Shown: piece by piece, positions 40,785 through 51,555 of the stretch | Position numbering within the stretch: position 1 is the first letter of the stretch | How the letters are laid out: each line of letters opens with the position of its first letter | Assembly: GCF_039541115.1 (NCBI RefSeq) | Contig: NZ_BAABFP010000005.1 | Span: forward strand, 418,447-482,446 | DNA: 64,000 nt | Direction of reading: 5' to 3' | Source of the DNA: Angustibacter luteus | GTDB taxonomy: Bacteria; Actinomycetota; Actinomycetes; Actinomycetales; Angustibacteraceae | Translations under genes and position numbers: made by a program | The notes under the pieces: model-generated | Databases searched by the model: none | The model's input: only the letters and a program-made list of their open reading frames with translations | Told to the model about the DNA's origin: nothing

Positions 40785-41288
40785 GTGCGAGAGCTCGAGG
40801 TCGTCGGAGTCCGGGTCGAACTGCCCAACAACCAACCGATCGTCCTGCTGCGGGAGAGCGGCGGTGACCTCTACCTGCCCATCTGGATCGGCGCCGCGGA
40901 GGCCACCGCGATCGCCTACGCCCAGCAGGGCGTCGTCCCGCCGCGGCCGCTGACCCACGACCTGTTCAAGGACGTGCTGGAGGCGCTGGGGCACCAGCTC
41001 GAGGAGGTTCGCATCGTCGCGGTGCGGGACGGGGTCTTCTACGCCTCCCTGGTGTTCGACGGGGGAGTGGAGGTCAGCTCCCGCTCGTCGGACGCCATCG
41101 CGCTGGCCCTGCGCACCGGCACCCGCATCGTCGGCGCCGACGAGGTGCTGGACGACGAGGGCGTGCCGGTTCCGGACGAGCAGGAGGACGAGGTCGAGAA
41201 GTTCCGGGAGTTCCTGGACCAGATCTCGGCGGACGACTTCGAGGCCCCGGGCGGGCCGGCCGAGGCGAGCGGCCCCGACCAGCCCTGA
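40785..41288 (+). CDS. bifunctional nuclease family protein (DUF151)
   Basis: A 167-residue acidic protein with the DUF151 core, including VLLRESGGDLYLPIWIGAAEATAIA (key: LPIWIG-EA--IA) and SSRSSDAIALALRTG. A plant relative has nuclease activity, but the bacterial function is unsettled. It occupies the Rv1829 position between two MerR genes. TACGGT at 40773-40778 ends six bases before the GTG, suggesting leaderless transcription. Confidence 0.88.
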   Translation: MRELEVVGVRVELPNNQPIVLLRESGGDLYLPIWIGAAEATAIAYAQQGVVPPRPLTHDLFKDVLEALGHQLEEVRIVAVRDGVFYASLVFDGGVEVSSRSSDAIALALRTGTRIVGADEVLDDEGVPVPDEQEDEVEKFREFLDQISADDFEAPGGPAEASGPDQP

Positions 41289-41296
41289 CGTGACCT

Positions 41297-41320
41297 GAGG
41301 GCAACCCTCGACTAGAGGGT
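41297..41320 (+). promoter_or_regulatory. two mutually exclusive short stems after the DUF151 gene
   Basis: gaggg-caa-ccctc (41297-41309) and accctc-gacta-gagggt (41304-41320) share the ccctc segment, so only one can form. It may be a weak terminator or a dyad bound by one of the neighbouring MerR proteins, about 45 bases upstream of the promoter at 41366. Confidence 0.35.
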
Positions 41321-41365
41321 GAGACTTGCGGCGACACGCCGGTGAGCGTGAACCTGCCCCTGTCG

Positions 41366-41394
41366 TTGACGTCGAGCAGTGGGCGACCTACCGT
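41366..41394 (+). promoter_or_regulatory. housekeeping-type promoter upstream of the MerR gene
   Basis: TTGACG (41366-41371) and TACCGT (41389-41394) with a 17-base spacer, a good match to the actinobacterial main sigma-factor consensus. It would start a leader of about 95 bases ending in AGGAGG before the GTG at 41496. Confidence 0.7.
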
Positions 41395-41495
41395 CAGAGG
41401 TCGAACGCCCTGTCTGTAGTTCCATGGTTGTGGTCCCGTCGAGGATCCGGCGCCGGAGCGACTTCCCCCGCAGGGCGCCGATCGAGGAGGTTCGC

Positions 41496-42083
41496 GTGAA
41501 CGGCACTGGCGACGCCACGGACAAGCCGGCTCGCCGGGTGCCCGAGCAGGCGCAGGGTCTGCTGTTCACGGACGACCTGCCGGTGCTGCCGGTCGACGCG
41601 GGCTACCGCGGGCCCACGGCGTGCGGCGCGGCCGGGATCACGTACCGCCAGCTGGACTACTGGGCCCGCACCGGGCTCGTCGAGCCTTCCGTCCGGGGGG
41701 CTAGCGGGTCGGGCAGCCAGCGGCTGTACAGCTTCCGCGACATCCTCGTGCTGAAGATCGTCAAGCGACTGCTCGACACCGGCGTCTCGCTGCAGCAGAT
41801 CCGTATCGCGGTCGAGCACCTGCGCGAGCGCGGTGTCGACGACCTGGCGCAGATCACGCTGATGAGCGACGGCGCGAGCGTCTACGAGTGCACGTCCGCC
41901 GACGAGGTCATCGACCTGGTGCAGGGCGGGCAGGGAGTGTTCGGCATCGCGGTGGGCCGGGTCTGGCGCGAGGTCGAGGGCGAGCTGGCCCAGCTGCCGA
42001 GCGAGCGGCCCGACGACACCACGCCTGTGGTGGAGCACCCGGGCGACGAGCTCTCGGCACGCCGCAAGCACCGCGCTGGCTGA
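41496..42083 (+). CDS. MerR-family regulator (Rv1830-like)
   Basis: A 195-residue protein with a MerR-type domain around residues 38-110 (ITYRQLDYWARTGLVEPSVR, then SQRLYSFRDILVLKIVKRLLDTG in part). The C-terminal part has VDDLAQITLMSDG and VYECTSADEVIDLVQGGQGVFGIAVG. GTG at 41496 was chosen because AGGAGG is 5 bases upstream. Target genes are unknown; it sits just before the riboswitch and gcvP, and its stop overlaps the start of the gcvP promoter region. Confidence 0.9.
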   Translation: MNGTGDATDKPARRVPEQAQGLLFTDDLPVLPVDAGYRGPTACGAAGITYRQLDYWARTGLVEPSVRGASGSGSQRLYSFRDILVLKIVKRLLDTGVSLQQIRIAVEHLRERGVDDLAQITLMSDGASVYECTSADEVIDLVQGGQGVFGIAVGRVWREVEGELAQLPSERPDDTTPVVEHPGDELSARRKHRAG

Positions 42084-42099
42084 GCCGGCTCGGAACTCG

Positions 42100-42105
42100 T
42101 ATATC
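42100..42105 (+). promoter_or_regulatory. probable -10 box of the gcvP transcript
   Basis: TATATC in an otherwise GC-rich stretch, about 7 bases before a likely start and 20 bases before the glycine riboswitch. The -35 position (42077-42082, TGGCTG) is a poor match. Confidence 0.5.
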
Positions 42106-42120
42106 CTGACGGGGCTTTCG

Positions 42121-42262
42121 ACCCTGCGTGGGAGAGTCCCCGGTGCACGCAGCCGGGGCGCCGAAGGGGCAATTCTCCCCGGAACCTCTCAGGCGACCAG
42201 GACCACGCGGACGAGGCAGCTCTGAAGCGCTCACGCGTGACAGAGGGGGAGGTCCCCGCGTC
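42121..42262 (+). ncRNA. glycine riboswitch
   Basis: The leader of gcvP carries the conserved glycine-aptamer core: gtgggagagtc, gcgccgaaggggcaa, ctccccggaacctctcaggc and the closing stem ccacgc pairing with gcgtgg. A linker gacgaggcagctctgaagcg and cagagggggagg follow, which look like a reduced second aptamer (a singlet with a 3' ghost helix). Glycine binding would switch on gcvP to break down excess glycine. The gene start is about 40 bases further on. Confidence 0.93.
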
Positions 42263-42303
42263 ATCCCCGGTGTCCCGCGCCGGCCCACGTCAGGAGCCTC
42301 CAC

Positions 42304-45189
<2,886 letters not shown>

Positions 45190-45211
45190 CAGCCAGCGGA
45201 GCGAACGGGCC

Positions 45212-45269
45212 GGAACCCCGAAGGCGCGCGTCAGAGCGAGCTTGCGAGCAGCGCGCCGCAGGGGTCCCG
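45212..45269. repeat. inverted repeat element, copy A
   Basis: A 58-base sequence sharing most of its length, in inverse orientation, with copy B at 46115-46173: the common core reads gcgagcttgcgagcagcgcg followed by ccgcaggggtcccg. Its ends (ggaacccc / ggggtccc) can pair. It lies between convergent gcvP and the first metalloprotease gene, so a terminator role is likely. Confidence 0.75.
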
Positions 45270-45292
45270 ACCCGTTCGCGGGACTCGGCCGA

Positions 45293-45994
45293 CTACTTGA
45301 CCGAGCCGAATGCCGCCTTGCCGAACGCGGCGCTGAAACCGTTGGCCCACAAGGCGTCGACCTGCGACGACTCGGTGCCGTTCGGGTACGGGTTGGTGCA
45401 CGACGGGCCGGGGCCGCCGCCGGACATCAGCTCGCTGCACGGGCCGCTGTAGTGGTCCGGCAGACCCAGGTCGTGCCCGGTCTCGTGTGCGACGATGCGC
45501 AGCGGGTCGTACTGGGTCGCCTGGTCGTAGTCGATCAGGATGTACCCGTTCCCGTGGCCGTCGCCGCTGTAGTAGGACCCGGAGGGGTCGCTGCCCTCGT
45601 AGTACGTGAGGTTCGCGGGCGAGCCTGGCTGCAGTCGCACGTTGCTGACGCTGGAGTTCCAGATCGAGGCCGCCTGGGAGATCTCTGAGGCGAAGGACGG
45701 CGCCTGCGACGCGTCGTAGGTGACGATCGTCGTCGCCAACGCGTTCGTGCCCTTGCCCTGCTGCTGCTTCAACGCCGCGTCGAGCTGCTTGCGCAGCTGC
45801 GCGTTCAGGGCGTCGTCGCGACTGCCGGGCGTGTAGCCCTGGGTGGTCGCCGACGAGTTCGTCGATCCCGCGGGCTGCGCTGGTGAGGCGGCGGAGCTCC
45901 CGGCTGATGGCGTGGTGGCCACGAGCGCGGAGGCCGCGGCAACGCCGACGGCAGCAGTGAGGATCCGTGCCCGAGCCGTGGTGCGGATGGTCAT
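45293..45994 (-). CDS. secreted snapalysin-type zinc metalloprotease, paralogue 1
   Basis: A 233-residue exported protease of the snapalysin (M7 metzincin) type. A signal peptide (RTTARAR then a hydrophobic run, about residues 1-35) and a Ser/Ala-rich propeptide precede the catalytic domain. Zinc ligands His170, His174 and Asp180 form HETGHDLGLPD, followed by two cysteines (186, 199) that could form the loop disulfide and the SELMSGG Met-turn. GGAGGG is 6 bases before the ATG. It is 6.5 kb from no other protease except its tandem paralogue. Confidence 0.93.
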   Translation of the reverse strand: MTIRTTARARILTAAVGVAAASALVATTPSAGSSAASPAQPAGSTNSSATTQGYTPGSRDDALNAQLRKQLDAALKQQQGKGTNALATTIVTYDASQAPSFASEISQAASIWNSSVSNVRLQPGSPANLTYYEGSDPSGSYYSGDGHGNGYILIDYDQATQYDPLRIVAHETGHDLGLPDHYSGPCSELMSGGGPGPSCTNPYPNGTESSQVDALWANGFSAAFGKAAFGSVK

Positions 45995-46108
45995 ACATGT
46001 CCCTCCGACAGGCTTGGGACGGGCTTTCCGTCCCCCTCCTTCCTATCGGACAAATCGGGCGTTAACCCCAAAAGCCGGTCAAGGATTGTTCAAGTCTGTC
46101 GGGGTTCG
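45995..46108 (-). promoter_or_regulatory. leader/promoter region of metalloprotease paralogue 1
   Basis: On the minus strand it holds cttgaacaatccttgac, two CTTGA boxes spaced 11 bases apart, then taggaaggagg and a hairpin gggacgg-aaag-cccgtccc, then the ribosome-binding GGAGGG. The same order occurs upstream of paralogue 2, so both are probably controlled by one regulator. No full -35/-10 pair is obvious. Confidence 0.55.
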
Positions 46109-46179
46109 GTGGTGCGGGACCCCTGCGGCGCGCTGCTCGCAAGCTCGCTTTGACGCGCTCCTTCGGGGTCCCGCACCAC
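46109..46179. terminator. inverted repeat element, copy B, with perfect 15-bp ends
   Basis: gtggtgcgggacccc (46109-46123) is perfectly complementary to ggggtcccgcaccac (46165-46179). The 41-base interior contains the gctcgcaagctcgc core shared, in inverse orientation, with copy A. It lies directly downstream of the second metalloprotease gene and before the promoter of the first, fitting a terminator. Confidence 0.8.
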
Positions 46180-46214
46180 GGCTTCATGCTGTCCCGCCCG
46201 CCCGGGGCTGGGGG

Positions 46215-46937
46215 TCAGCGGGCTCCGGCGTGGGTCGGCGTGGCCGGGGCGAAGGCGGCCGAGGCGTCGTAGGCCGCGATGCCGTAGCGCCAGATCGTGT
46301 TCACCCGGGAGCGCTCGGTCGCGTTCGGGTAGGCGTTGGTGCACGACGGGCCGGGGCCGCCGCCGGACATCAGCTCGCTGCAAGGGCCGCTGTAGTGGTC
46401 CGGGAGGCCGAGGGCGTGCCCGGTCTCGTGGGCGATGATGCGCAGCGGGCTGTACTGCTGGGCCTGCCGGTAGTCGATCAACATGTAGCCACTGCCGTGC
46501 CCGTTCCCGCTGTAGTACGAGCCGCGCGAGTCGTTGCCCTCGTAGTACCGCAGGCTGGCCGAGCTCCTCGCGACCAGACGCACGTTGGTCACGCTGGAGT
46601 TCCAGATCGAGGCGGCCTGGTTGATCGTGGACCGGAAGGACGGTGCTTGCGAGGCGTCGTAGTAGACCGTCGTGACGGCGAGCGAGGTTGCGGAACCCTT
46701 CGACTGCCGCTTCAGGGCCGCGCTGAGCTGGGCCGTGAGTTTGGCGTTCTGGGCGTCGTCACGGCTGCCCGGCGTGTAGCCCTGGGTTGAACCGGACCCA
46801 GCAGAACCGGATCCCGCGGTGCTGGGTGCCGCTGCGGTGCTTCCGGTCGCGGGCGTCGTGGCGATGAGCGCCGCAGCCGCGGCAAAGGCGGCCCCAGCGG
46901 TCAGGAACCGCTTTCGGGCCTGGGGACGTACAGACAT
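46215..46937 (-). CDS. secreted snapalysin-type zinc metalloprotease, paralogue 2
   Basis: A 240-residue exported protease closely similar to paralogue 1. It has a positively charged signal peptide (QARKRF plus hydrophobic stretch), a Gly/Ser-rich propeptide, and zinc ligands at the same positions, His170, His174 and Asp180 ([11 protein letters not shown]), with the same [15 protein letters not shown] loop. The C-terminus differs ([17 protein letters not shown]). GGAGG lies 8 bases before the ATG. Tandem duplication is evident, including part of the leader. Confidence 0.93.
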   Translation of the reverse strand: MSVRPQARKRFLTAGAAFAAAAALIATTPATGSTAAAPSTAGSGSAGSGSTQGYTPGSRDDAQNAKLTAQLSAALKRQSKGSATSLAVTTVYYDASQAPSFRSTINQAASIWNSSVTNVRLVARSSASLRYYEGNDSRGSYYSGNGHGSGYMLIDYRQAQQYSPLRIIAHETGHALGLPDHYSGPCSELMSGGGPGPSCTNAYPNATERSRVNTIWRYGIAAYDASAAFAPATPTHAGAR

Positions 46938-47051
46938 GGCTGATCCTCCGGATGGTGAGCCTGGGCGGGGTTTCCGTCCGGCTCCTTCCTACCGAAGGAA
47001 AGGGACAAAGAGGTCTAATCAGGCGTCAAGGATCAGTCAAGGTCCACCGGC
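46938..47051 (-). promoter_or_regulatory. leader/promoter region of metalloprotease paralogue 2
   Basis: On the minus strand it has cttgactgatccttgacg (CTTGA boxes 11 bases apart), then ggtaggaaggag, ggacggaaaccccgcc and GGAGG before the ATG, matching the order in the paralogue 1 leader. Between them is a T/C-rich stretch absent from paralogue 1. Confidence 0.55.
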
Positions 47052-47624
47052 TCACGGCACCGGGAAGTGCGGGGGAGCGCCTTCTCCGGTCGTACCGTCC
47101 ACGTCCTCGCGCAGCAGGTCGGCGTGCCCCGTGTGGCGGGCATACTCCTCGATCATGTCGGCGAGCAGCCGGCGCAGGCTCATCCCGTCGGGGGTCGTCT
47201 GCTCGAGCCCACCTCGGGCGAGCGCCTCCGAGAGCGCCTCCCGGGAGCGGTGCACGGTGTCGACCCACAGCGCACGCAGGTCATCCGGAGCGTCGTCGGC
47301 CGCCGAGGTCCACGCCCAGTCCTCCCAGTCCCCGTCGAGGTCCAGCTGGTCGAAGGGCGCCATGGACGGGCGACCGGCGAGCCGGTTCTGGAAGTAGAGC
47401 TCCTCGACCCAGGCCAGGTGCTTCAGCAGGCCCCCCAACGTCACTGATGACGCACCGAGCCGCCGACCCATCCCCTCGGCGTCCACGTCGGCACACTTCC
47501 ACGCGAACGTGATCCGGTCGCGTTCCAGGGTGATCAGCGCCGTAGCAAGCTCGTCGCCGCGCAGGAAGGACTCGACGTCCCACTCGGGTGGCCGACCGGG
47601 CGTGAAGCCGAAGGTGCTCGTCAT
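47052..47624 (-). CDS. DinB-superfamily protein (DUF664)
   Basis: A 190-residue soluble protein with a DinB-like bundle. Possible metal-binding His residues are in LLKHLAWVEELYF and EEYARHTGHADLLRE; the latter is typical of DUF664 proteins. Function unknown, possibly thiol-dependent transferase. It is divergent from the acetyltransferase gene, with about 115 bases between starts in which no strong promoter was recognised. Confidence 0.85.
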   Translation of the reverse strand: MTSTFGFTPGRPPEWDVESFLRGDELATALITLERDRITFAWKCADVDAEGMGRRLGASSVTLGGLLKHLAWVEELYFQNRLAGRPSMAPFDQLDLDGDWEDWAWTSAADDAPDDLRALWVDTVHRSREALSEALARGGLEQTTPDGMSLRRLLADMIEEYARHTGHADLLREDVDGTTGEGAPPHFPVP

Positions 47625-47740
47625 ACGGGCACCTTAAGGAAGCTTCCGGACGATCGGCGTCCGCAACCGCCCAGCCGTCGACCGCAATGGCCGATAAGCA
47701 GTTGCCGCGACGGTGCCAACCCTGGACCGTGACGGGCGTG

Positions 47741-48526
47741 ATGAGTCGAACCGACCTGCTGGCCGCCTACGACGCGCAGCTGCGCACCGATGCCGAGACC
47801 CCGAGTGCGACGTCCGTGGTTCGGCTCGGTCCGCTGCGGCTCGTGACCTTCGCTGGCGGACGTGGATTCATCACGTACCGGGACCTGGAGGGGCAGGACG
47901 CCGACGGGATCCGGCGGCTCGTCGCCGACGCCCTGGCGCACTACGAGGGGGAGCCCGACATCCGCCGCGTGGAGTGGAAGACCCGAGGCCACGACCACGC
48001 GCCCGGGCTGCACGAAGCGTTGCTGGACCACGGTTTCGTCCCGGACGAGCCCGAGTCCATCATGCTGGGCGAGGCACGTCTGCTTGCCGTCGACGTGACG
48101 CCTCCCGAGGGGGTGACGCTTCGCCAGGTGAGCGAGGAGGGCGACGTCCGCGCGATGAGTGCGATGGCCGACGAGGTCTTCGGCGACCCGGTCTCGGACG
48201 ACATGGCGGACGCGTTGCTGCGGCGCCTGTCGATGCGGGACGGCATGGAGCTGTGGGTGGCCGAGAGCCAGGGGCAGATCGTCAGCGCCGGCCGGCTGGA
48301 GCCCGTCGCCGGCAGCGACTTCGCCGGGATCTGGGGTGGGGCCACGCGCCCGCAGTGGCGTGGTCGAGGGATCTACCGGGCCTTGACCGCGGCACGGGCC
48401 AGGTCCGCGCTAGCCCTGGGCAAGACGCTGATCAACAGCGACTCGACGGACTACTCGCGGCCCATCCTCGAGCGCTCCGGCCTGGTGAAGGTGTCGACCA
48501 CCACGCCCTACGAGTGGCAGCGCTGA
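47741..48526 (+). CDS. GNAT-family N-acetyltransferase
   Basis: A 261-residue protein whose C-terminal half has a GNAT acetyl-CoA-binding region: GRLEPVAGSDFAGIWGGATRP then RPQWRGRGIYRAL (key R-x2-G-x-G) near residues 195-215, with a later NSDSTDYSRPILERSGL. The N-terminal half is divergent. The acceptor is unknown. ATG at 47741 was chosen as a more usual N-terminus; an in-frame start at 47687 adds 18 residues of unusual composition. Confidence 0.8.
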   Translation: MSRTDLLAAYDAQLRTDAETPSATSVVRLGPLRLVTFAGGRGFITYRDLEGQDADGIRRLVADALAHYEGEPDIRRVEWKTRGHDHAPGLHEALLDHGFVPDEPESIMLGEARLLAVDVTPPEGVTLRQVSEEGDVRAMSAMADEVFGDPVSDDMADALLRRLSMRDGMELWVAESQGQIVSAGRLEPVAGSDFAGIWGGATRPQWRGRGIYRALTAARARSALALGKTLINSDSTDYSRPILERSGLVKVSTTTPYEWQR

Positions 48527-48549
48527 GCAGGTGCTCGGGACGGGGCAGG

Positions 48550-51500
48550 TCAGCTGGCGGCGGACGACCGCTGCACGATCGACGACCCGGTCCGCGACCG
48601 TCGCACCTCGAGCTGGGAGGGGATGCGCGAGCGGAGCTCGCGCACGTGGCTGACCAGCCCCACCGTGCGGCCACCGTCCCGCAGTCCGTCCAGGACGCCC
48701 ATCACGTCCTCCAACGCGTCCTCGTCCAGCGTGCCGAAGCCCTCGTCCACGAAGAGCGTCTCGATCGTGGTGCCCCCGGCCTCGGCCTGGACGACGTCCG
48801 CGAGGCCGAGTGCCAGCGCGAGCGACGCCAGGAAGGTCTCGCCACCGGACAGGGTGCTGGTGTCCCGTGCCACGCCAGTCCAGGAGTCGAGGACCTGCAG
48901 TCCCAGCCCGCTGCGCGCGCCGGACTTCGCCAGCTCGTCCGTGTGCACCAGCGTGAACCGGCCGTCGGACATGGCGCTGAGCCGTTCGGTTGCCGCCGCC
49001 GCGACCTCCTCCAGCCGCGCCGCGAGCACGAACGCCGTCAGCCGCATGCGCAGCACGTTGCCACCGCCCGTGCCGTCCAGGCACCGGGACAGCTCGGCCA
49101 CGTGGGCGGCCCGGGCGCGGACGTCGTGGTGCACGCCGTCGTGGGCCAGCAGCTGGGCGGACAGCCGGCTCAACGACTGTGCGGCCTGGGCACCGACCGC
49201 CTGCCGATCGGCGACCGTCCTCAATCTCCCGGAGAGTTCTGTGAGCTCCGCCCGCAGCTGGGCCGGGTCGACCGGAGCCCCGTCGTCCCCTGCCGTGAGA
49301 TCCGGGTCGGCGAGCCGCGCCCGCAGCTCGGCCAGAGTGAGCTCGTACCGCTCGACGCCATCCCGGCACGCCTCGAGCTCGGCCGGCTCCAGGAGGCCGT
49401 CCCGGACGGCCGGCACGGTGCTGAAGCCCAGGTCGGCGAGCGCGGCCTCGAAGGCGTTGAGCAGGTCATCGCGATGACGGCGGGTAGCGGTGGCCTCGCG
49501 GTCCGCGGCCTCCCAGGTGGTGAGCACGCCGATCTCTGCCTGCAGCCGGGCCTGCCGCGAGGGCACATCCACGTCATCGCCGATCAGGGCGGCCAAGGCG
49601 GTCTGCCGTTCGGCCACCAGCGGCTCGAGCTCGCCGAGTCGACTCGCTGCCGACGCCGACGCCTGGCGGGCGGCCTCGAGTCGCGGCGCCGCGTCGGCGC
49701 GGGACTGGGCGGCGGCGGCCAGCGACAGCTCGGCGATCCGGACCACCTCGGCCGCGGCCTCGGCGCGGGCGAGCTCGTCGACCCGGCGCTGCATGTCGGC
49801 GGTCGCGGTCGCGACGTCGCTCGTCCCACTGACCGCGCGGAGCTCGGCGCAACGAGCGACCACGCCCGTCCGCCGGGCCGCGAGCTGCTGCGACGCCGTC
49901 GCGGCGCGCTCGTGGGCCAGCTGGGCCACCCGCTCGTCGTCGGCGTCCACCTGGCTCGCCGTGCTGCTGGCCGGCGCAGGGTGCTCGGTGCCCCCGCAGA
50001 CCAGGCACGGCTCGCCCGGACGCAACCCGAGCGCGAGCTCGGCTGACATACCGGCGATCCGGCGTTCTCGAACGTCCAGCCAATGCCTGCGCGCGACCAG
50101 CTCGGCGTCCTGCCCGGCGCGGCAGTCGTCGTCGACCAGCGCGAGTTCAGCCGCGGCTTGGACCAGGTCCCGTGCGGCGTCCAGGACGGCGCGCGCCTGC
50201 GTCACGGCCCGCGCGGCCGCCAGGCTGGTGCCGGCACGTTCCCGGTGCGCCGTCAGCTGGGCCTCGGCGTCCTGGTGCAGCTGCTCGGCAGCCGCCAGGT
50301 CGTGGGTTGCCTGCGCGATCGCCGGGTCTGCGTCGTCACGTTCCCGGCGACAGGCGGCGAGCCGCGCCCGCGACGCGTCGAGCTGGGACTGCAGGGCGAG
50401 GGCGGATCCCAGGCGGGCCAAGGCGTCGGTGCGGTCGGCGAGCTCCGCGCGGACCGTGTCGGCGGTCACCGCTGCAGCCGGGAGGCCCAGCAGTGACTGG
50501 GTGCTCGCCCGCGCCTGCTCGAGCCTCAGGTCGGCGGCGCGGCTGCGCTCGCCCGCCGCGTCCCACTGCTGCAGGGGAATCCGCAGCTGGGCCGCTCGTC
50601 GTCCGGCGTCCAGGCGGGCCACGTCCGCCTGGTGAGCCGCGTCGCCGTCCTGCAGGCGGGCGAGCTCGGACTCGAGGGTCGTCCGGCGATGCCGGCGTCG
50701 CGCCTGGTCGGTCGCCGAGGCCAGCTGGGTGGCCGCCAGGTCGTGCGCGACCTGGGTCCGGTCGAGCTCCTCCCGGGCCGCCTGCAGCGCCACGGTCGCC
50801 GCCCGGGCGAGGGCCTCGACCTGCCCGGCGCCCGGGGGCTCGGCCAGCGTCAGCTCGTCCGGGGACGGCAGGCTGGTCCCGGCGACGCTCGACGCCACCT
50901 CGTGTGCGCGCGCGACGAGCCGGTCCCGCTCGCCGTCCGCCACCTCGACCAGCCGGGACAGCCGCACCCGCTCCTCGCGCAGCCAGGTCTCGGCGGCGGC
51001 ATAGCGGTCGATGTCGAACAGTCGCCCCAGCACCTCGGCGCGCTGCTCGGCGCCCGAGCGCAGGAAGGCCGCGAACTCGCCCTGGGGCAGCATCACCACC
51101 TTCGTGAACTGGTCCATCCCCATGCCCAGCAGGTCCTTCAGCAGCAGCCCGGCCTCGTCGCTGCGCCGGCCGACCAGGACCTGCCACTCGCCGTGGACCA
51201 GCTCGCGGACGTCGGTCGAGGCCGGTGCCCGCGTCGTCCCGGCGCCGCGCTTCTTCGGCCGGTGCCACTCCGGCGAGCGGGTGATCTCCAGTCGGCGGCC
51301 CGCGAGCGTCACCTCCAACGTGACCCGTGGAGCGCTGCCCTCGGCGGCGTGGTCGCTGCGCAGCCGGGGGCGTCCGCTGGCCCGAGCCCCCGGGACCTGG
51401 CCGTACAGTGCGAAGCAGACGGCGTCCAGCACGCTCGACTTACCGGCGCCGGTCGGCCCGTGCAGCAGGAAGAGCCCGGCGAGGTCGTCGAAGTCGACCT

Positions 51501-51555
51501 CCTCCGTCCCGGCGAAGGGACCGAACGCCTCCACCCGCAGCCGGTGCAGCCTCAT
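48550..51555 (-). CDS. sbcC: exonuclease subunit SbcC
   Basis: A 1001-residue SMC-like ATPase that partners SbcD to trim hairpins and process double-strand breaks. Walker A GPTGAGKS is at residues 33-40; long heptad-rich arms flank a zinc hook CLVC (Cys517, Cys520); the C-terminal lobe has the signature LSGGETFLASLALALGLAD and Walker B LFVDEGFGTLDED (near 890-950). It overlaps sbcD by 4 bases (sbcD first). Confidence 0.95.
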   Translation of the reverse strand: MRLHRLRVEAFGPFAGTEEVDFDDLAGLFLLHGPTGAGKSSVLDAVCFALYGQVPGARASGRPRLRSDHAAEGSAPRVTLEVTLAGRRLEITRSPEWHRPKKRGAGTTRAPASTDVRELVHGEWQVLVGRRSDEAGLLLKDLLGMGMDQFTKVVMLPQGEFAAFLRSGAEQRAEVLGRLFDIDRYAAAETWLREERVRLSRLVEVADGERDRLVARAHEVASSVAGTSLPSPDELTLAEPPGAGQVEALARAATVALQAAREELDRTQVAHDLAATQLASATDQARRRHRRTTLESELARLQDGDAAHQADVARLDAGRRAAQLRIPLQQWDAAGERSRAADLRLEQARASTQSLLGLPAAAVTADTVRAELADRTDALARLGSALALQSQLDASRARLAACRRERDDADPAIAQATHDLAAAEQLHQDAEAQLTAHRERAGTSLAAARAVTQARAVLDAARDLVQAAAELALVDDDCRAGQDAELVARRHWLDVRERRIAGMSAELALGLRPGEPCLVCGGTEHPAPASSTASQVDADDERVAQLAHERAATASQQLAARRTGVVARCAELRAVSGTSDVATATADMQRRVDELARAEAAAEVVRIAELSLAAAAQSRADAAPRLEAARQASASAASRLGELEPLVAERQTALAALIGDDVDVPSRQARLQAEIGVLTTWEAADREATATRRHRDDLLNAFEAALADLGFSTVPAVRDGLLEPAELEACRDGVERYELTLAELRARLADPDLTAGDDGAPVDPAQLRAELTELSGRLRTVADRQAVGAQAAQSLSRLSAQLLAHDGVHHDVRARAAHVAELSRCLDGTGGGNVLRMRLTAFVLAARLEEVAAAATERLSAMSDGRFTLVHTDELAKSGARSGLGLQVLDSWTGVARDTSTLSGGETFLASLALALGLADVVQAEAGGTTIETLFVDEGFGTLDEDALEDVMGVLDGLRDGGRTVGLVSHVRELRSRIPSQLEVRRSRTGSSIVQRSSAAS

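Noticed and set aside
45995-46108. A c-di-AMP (ydaO-type) riboswitch upstream of the metalloprotease, suggested by the ggacggaaa motif and by the known link of that riboswitch to secreted cell-wall enzymes
   Set aside because: The leader is too short and lacks the conserved multi-helix core.
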